A program made the position numbers and the translations under genes. Positions 62,162 to 64,000 of a DNA stretch of 64,000 nucleotides are shown here, one piece after another. How positions within the stretch are numbered: the stretch's first letter is position 1; each line of letters opens with the position of its first letter. The notes below the pieces were generated by a model. That model saw nothing but the letters and a program-made list of their open reading frames with translations. It was not told where the DNA came from and did no database searches. Source of the DNA: Thermoproteota archaeon (GTDB lineage Archaea; Thermoproteota; Thermoprotei_A; Sulfolobales; NBVN01); NCBI GenBank assembly GCA_030550455.1, contig JAUQPH010000003.1, positions 71,134 through 135,133 on the forward strand, given 5' to 3'.

Positions 62162-62500
62162 TTAACAGATCTTAGCTCCGGGCTTCACTGGCTCCGCAAC
62201 AGTTACTAGAACGGGTTTAGTAAGTTCCTCGCATGTTGCTAGTATCATTCCCTGAGAAATGTAACCCATTATCTTCTTTGGTTTAAGGTTTGCTACTACG
62301 ACGACGTACTTACCCTCAAGCTCCTCCGGGTTGTACCACTCAGCTATTCCAGCTACCACCTGCCTCTCTTCTTTACCGATGTCTACTACTAACTTGAGTA
62401 ACTTTCTCGAGCCTGGGATTCTTTCAGCTTTCTTGATTTTTCCGACTCTGAGATCTACTTTTGAAAATTCTTCGAACTCTATTTCTCTGCTCTCACTCAC
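62162..62500 (-). CDS. tRNA-binding protein, MetRS beta-subunit type
   Basis: A 112-residue OB-fold protein (EMAP/MetG C-terminal type). It has [31 protein letters not shown] split at the first strand, [19 protein letters not shown], and GMILATCEE. It binds tRNA and helps the separately encoded methionyl-tRNA synthetase. GTG start overlapping the M42 peptidase stop by 4 nt. Confidence 0.92.
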   Translation of the reverse strand: MSESREIEFEEFSKVDLRVGKIKKAERIPGSRKLLKLVVDIGKEERQVVAGIAEWYNPEELEGKYVVVVANLKPKKIMGYISQGMILATCEELTKPVLVTVAEPVKPGAKIC

Positions 62501-63621
62501 TTGATGACCCTCTTAGATATCGATAACGCCCACTCAGAAGTTATCTTAGACGAGAATAGGGCTGTGAGTTTAGAGGCGTTCACTAGGTCAGCTAGATGAA
62601 TTACTTCAACTGGTGAGTGTATGTACCTGGAGGGTATAGAGACCGTGGCAGCTGGAACTCCTTCTTTGTTTAAAGCGATGATTGACGCATCTGTAGTTCC
62701 CCCAGGTGCTACCTCCACTTGGTGAGGTATGTTGTATTGTCTAGCTATCTCTATCAACTTATCTCTAACAGCAGGATGAGCTATGAGTCCAGTAGCAGCT
62801 CTCCCATCTACGACTTTGATTGCTGGTCCCTTTCCAAGCTGCGTTATCCATTCTTGTTCTGGAACACCAGCTACGTCACTAGCTATAGTGACATCAAGCG
62901 CTATCGCTACATCTGGAGTAATTGAGTAAGCAGCAACTCTAGCGCCTTTAAGACCTACCTCCTCTTGAACTGTAGCGACAGCGTAAACGTCGACTTCGTT
63001 GCCATCTATAGCCTTGAATCCCTCTATGGTTGCTACTACACCCACTCTATCGTCTAAAGCCTTTCCAGTTACAACATCGGATGAGCCGCCGACGATTGCG
63101 AGGTCTCTATCAAACACAGCTATGGTCCCTACTGTCACACCCATCTTCTCTGCCTCATCCTTACTCGAGACCCCTATATCGATGTACATATCCTTAATTT
63201 CTGGAACCTGCTTGAGTTCCTCCGGTTTCATAATATGCGGAGGTTTACTACCGATAACACCACGTATAACTCTCCCATCTCTCGTCTTAATCAATACTCT
63301 CTGACCTAGGAGAGTCCTCTCGGATACTCCCCCTATAGGTTGAAACCTTATAAACCCTCTCTGGTCTATATGACTCACGATTAGGCCTATCTCGTCCATA
63401 TGACCAGCTAACATTAGCCTACCGCTTCCCCTAGAGCCTTTCTTAACAGCTATTACGTTACCGAGTGAGTCAACCCAGAGGGAATCTGCATGCGGCTTAA
63501 GTTCCTCAATAACTACATCTCTAACTGAGTCCTCGAAGCCTGATGGACCAACAGTTTCGGAAAGCTTTTTAAGTAGCGAGTAGACCTGGTCTTTAGTTAT
63601 CTCATACATAGATAGACCCAC
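62497..63621 (-). CDS. M42 family aminopeptidase (TET-type) or endoglucanase-like protein
   Basis: A 374-residue dinuclear metal peptidase. Metal ligands are seen in [44 protein letters not shown] and [11 protein letters not shown]42 members form dodecameric TET particles that trim peptides, fitting a peptide-using metabolism. The longest start is GTG 63621; ATG at 63609 (MYEITKDQ) is equally possible. It is coupled to the tRNA-binding gene by a 4-nt overlap. Confidence 0.92.
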   Translation of the reverse strand: MGLSMYEITKDQVYSLLKKLSETVGPSGFEDSVRDVVIEELKPHADSLWVDSLGNVIAVKKGSRGSGRLMLAGHMDEIGLIVSHIDQRGFIRFQPIGGVSERTLLGQRVLIKTRDGRVIRGVIGSKPPHIMKPEELKQVPEIKDMYIDIGVSSKDEAEKMGVTVGTIAVFDRDLAIVGGSSDVVTGKALDDRVGVVATIEGFKAIDGNEVDVYAVATVQEEVGLKGARVAAYSITPDVAIALDVTIASDVAGVPEQEWITQLGKGPAIKVVDGRAATGLIAHPAVRDKLIEIARQYNIPHQVEVAPGGTTDASIIALNKEGVPAATVSIPSRYIHSPVEVIHLADLVNASKLTALFSSKITSEWALSISKRVIK

Positions 63622-63693
63622 TGTATATATATGCGAAAAAGTAAAAAAGAAAGCTGTTATTAACTCAACTGAAGAACTTCTTATTGTGAGAAC

Positions 63694-64000
63694 ATCGAAG
63701 TAATCCCGATAGCGTTCGACAGTCTTGGAGTCAGGTCTATGGCTACTGTTGTGAAGACTAAGAACGCTAAGATAATCATTGACCCCTCAGCCGCGTTAGC
63801 TCCTGTTAGGTTCGGTCTCCCCCCACATCAGCTAGAGCTAGAGTCACTAAAGGAATATACCTCAAAGATAGGGGCTGAGCTAGCTGATTCAGATGTAGTG
63901 GTTGTAACTCATTACCACTACGATCACCACGACCCGGGCTTCAGGATCCCTACCGATCTATACGCATCTAAGCTCGTCTTGGTTAAAGATCCCGCAAAAA
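63694..64000 (+). CDS. UPF0282-type metallo-beta-lactamase fold hydrolase, 5' part, probable ATC start
   Basis: The gene runs off the window. The visible frame encodes PIAFDSLGVRSMATVVKT, IIIDPSAALAPVRFGLPPH and the metal motif THYHYDHHDPGF, matching the UPF0282 family. The family starts about 6-8 residues before F-D-S-L-G-V-R-S-M. In frame there is a TGA at 63670-63672, then AGA ACT TCT TAT TGT GAG AAC ATC GAA, with no ATG, GTG or TTG before the motif. ATC at 63694 gives the expected start (MEVIPIAFDSLG). An A/T-rich GTTATTAAC box lies about 36 nt upstream. The next canonical codon, ATG within RSM, would cut the family motif. Confidence 0.85.
   Translation, partial: MEVIPIAFDSLGVRSMATVVKTKNAKIIIDPSAALAPVRFGLPPHQLELESLKEYTSKIGAELADSDVVVVTHYHYDHHDPGFRIPTDLYASKLVLVKDPAK

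Noticed and set aside
1..64000. CRISPR array
   Set aside because: No series of regularly spaced 24-37 nt repeats was seen. The repeated sequences found are long, few and dispersed.

Overview
The window looks like the chromosome of a hyperthermophilic archaeon of the Thermoproteota (crenarchaeal type). The indicators are reverse gyrase, archaeal translation proteins (S7, L37ae, EF-1 beta, a Brix protein, deoxyhypusine synthase, a tRNA-splicing endonuclease subunit), many GTG and TTG starts, leaderless genes with a TATA-like box about 26 nt upstream, and no bacterial-type promoters. I cannot assign a genus from sequence alone.

Layout. 1-465 is the tail of a sodium/solute symporter. 466-3500 is a decayed accessory island: transposon debris, a solitary beta-class DNA methyltransferase with a small overlapping partner ORF, and more debris. 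3510-5714 holds a nitrilase-family hydrolase, a zinc-finger/HTH protein and Hsp20. 6354-10097 is an oligopeptide-type ABC importer without ATPases. 10123-13621 runs leftward with a ferritin-like/VIT fusion, RNase HII, a TIM-barrel protein and a DUF354 protein. 13739-15970 is a gamma-glutamyltransferase gene between two direct copies of a conserved non-coding element. 16112-20611 has an OadG-like small protein and an unrecognised three-gene membrane cluster. 20571-22733 holds an MGMT-like protein, a small AbrB-like protein and a dihydropteroate-synthase-like protein. tRNA-Arg(TCG) at 22934 is followed by a decayed gene. 23931-28558 pairs malic enzyme with a TRAP dicarboxylate importer. 28913-32546 has Pcm, DUF371 and a methylmalonyl-CoA mutase/epimerase operon. 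32676-41425 is mainly information processing and CTP synthase. 41727-44722 is a four-subunit 2-oxoacid:ferredoxin oxidoreductase. 44877-55412 holds reverse gyrase, deoxyhypusine synthase, HisRS, the splicing endonuclease subunit, an NhaC antiporter, Brix and L37ae. 55536-58532 is a B12/siderophore-type ABC importer. The rest holds PAC2, HAD, an S2P protease, a membrane-anchored regulator, the MetRS tRNA-binding subunit, an M42 peptidase and the start of a UPF0282 hydrolase.

How the genes fit together. Dicarboxylate uptake (TRAP), malic enzyme, pyruvate:ferredoxin oxidoreductase, methylmalonyl-CoA mutase/epimerase, a B12-type importer, an OadG-like subunit and Na+/H+ exchange together suggest a fermentative, amino-acid/organic-acid-using cell with a sodium economy (inference).

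Two observations stand out. First, five genes (RNase HII, DUF354, Pcm, a Zn-ribbon protein and UPF0282) have no plausible ATG/GTG/TTG start where the family needs one. Each has ATT, ATC or ATA at the right place, one of them behind a perfect Shine-Dalgarno sequence directly after an in-frame stop. Second, three copies of a conserved ~180-nt non-coding element occur, one next to a remnant that looks like the C-terminus of an IS200/IS605 TnpB. They resemble omega-RNA/right-end sequences left without an active nuclease gene.
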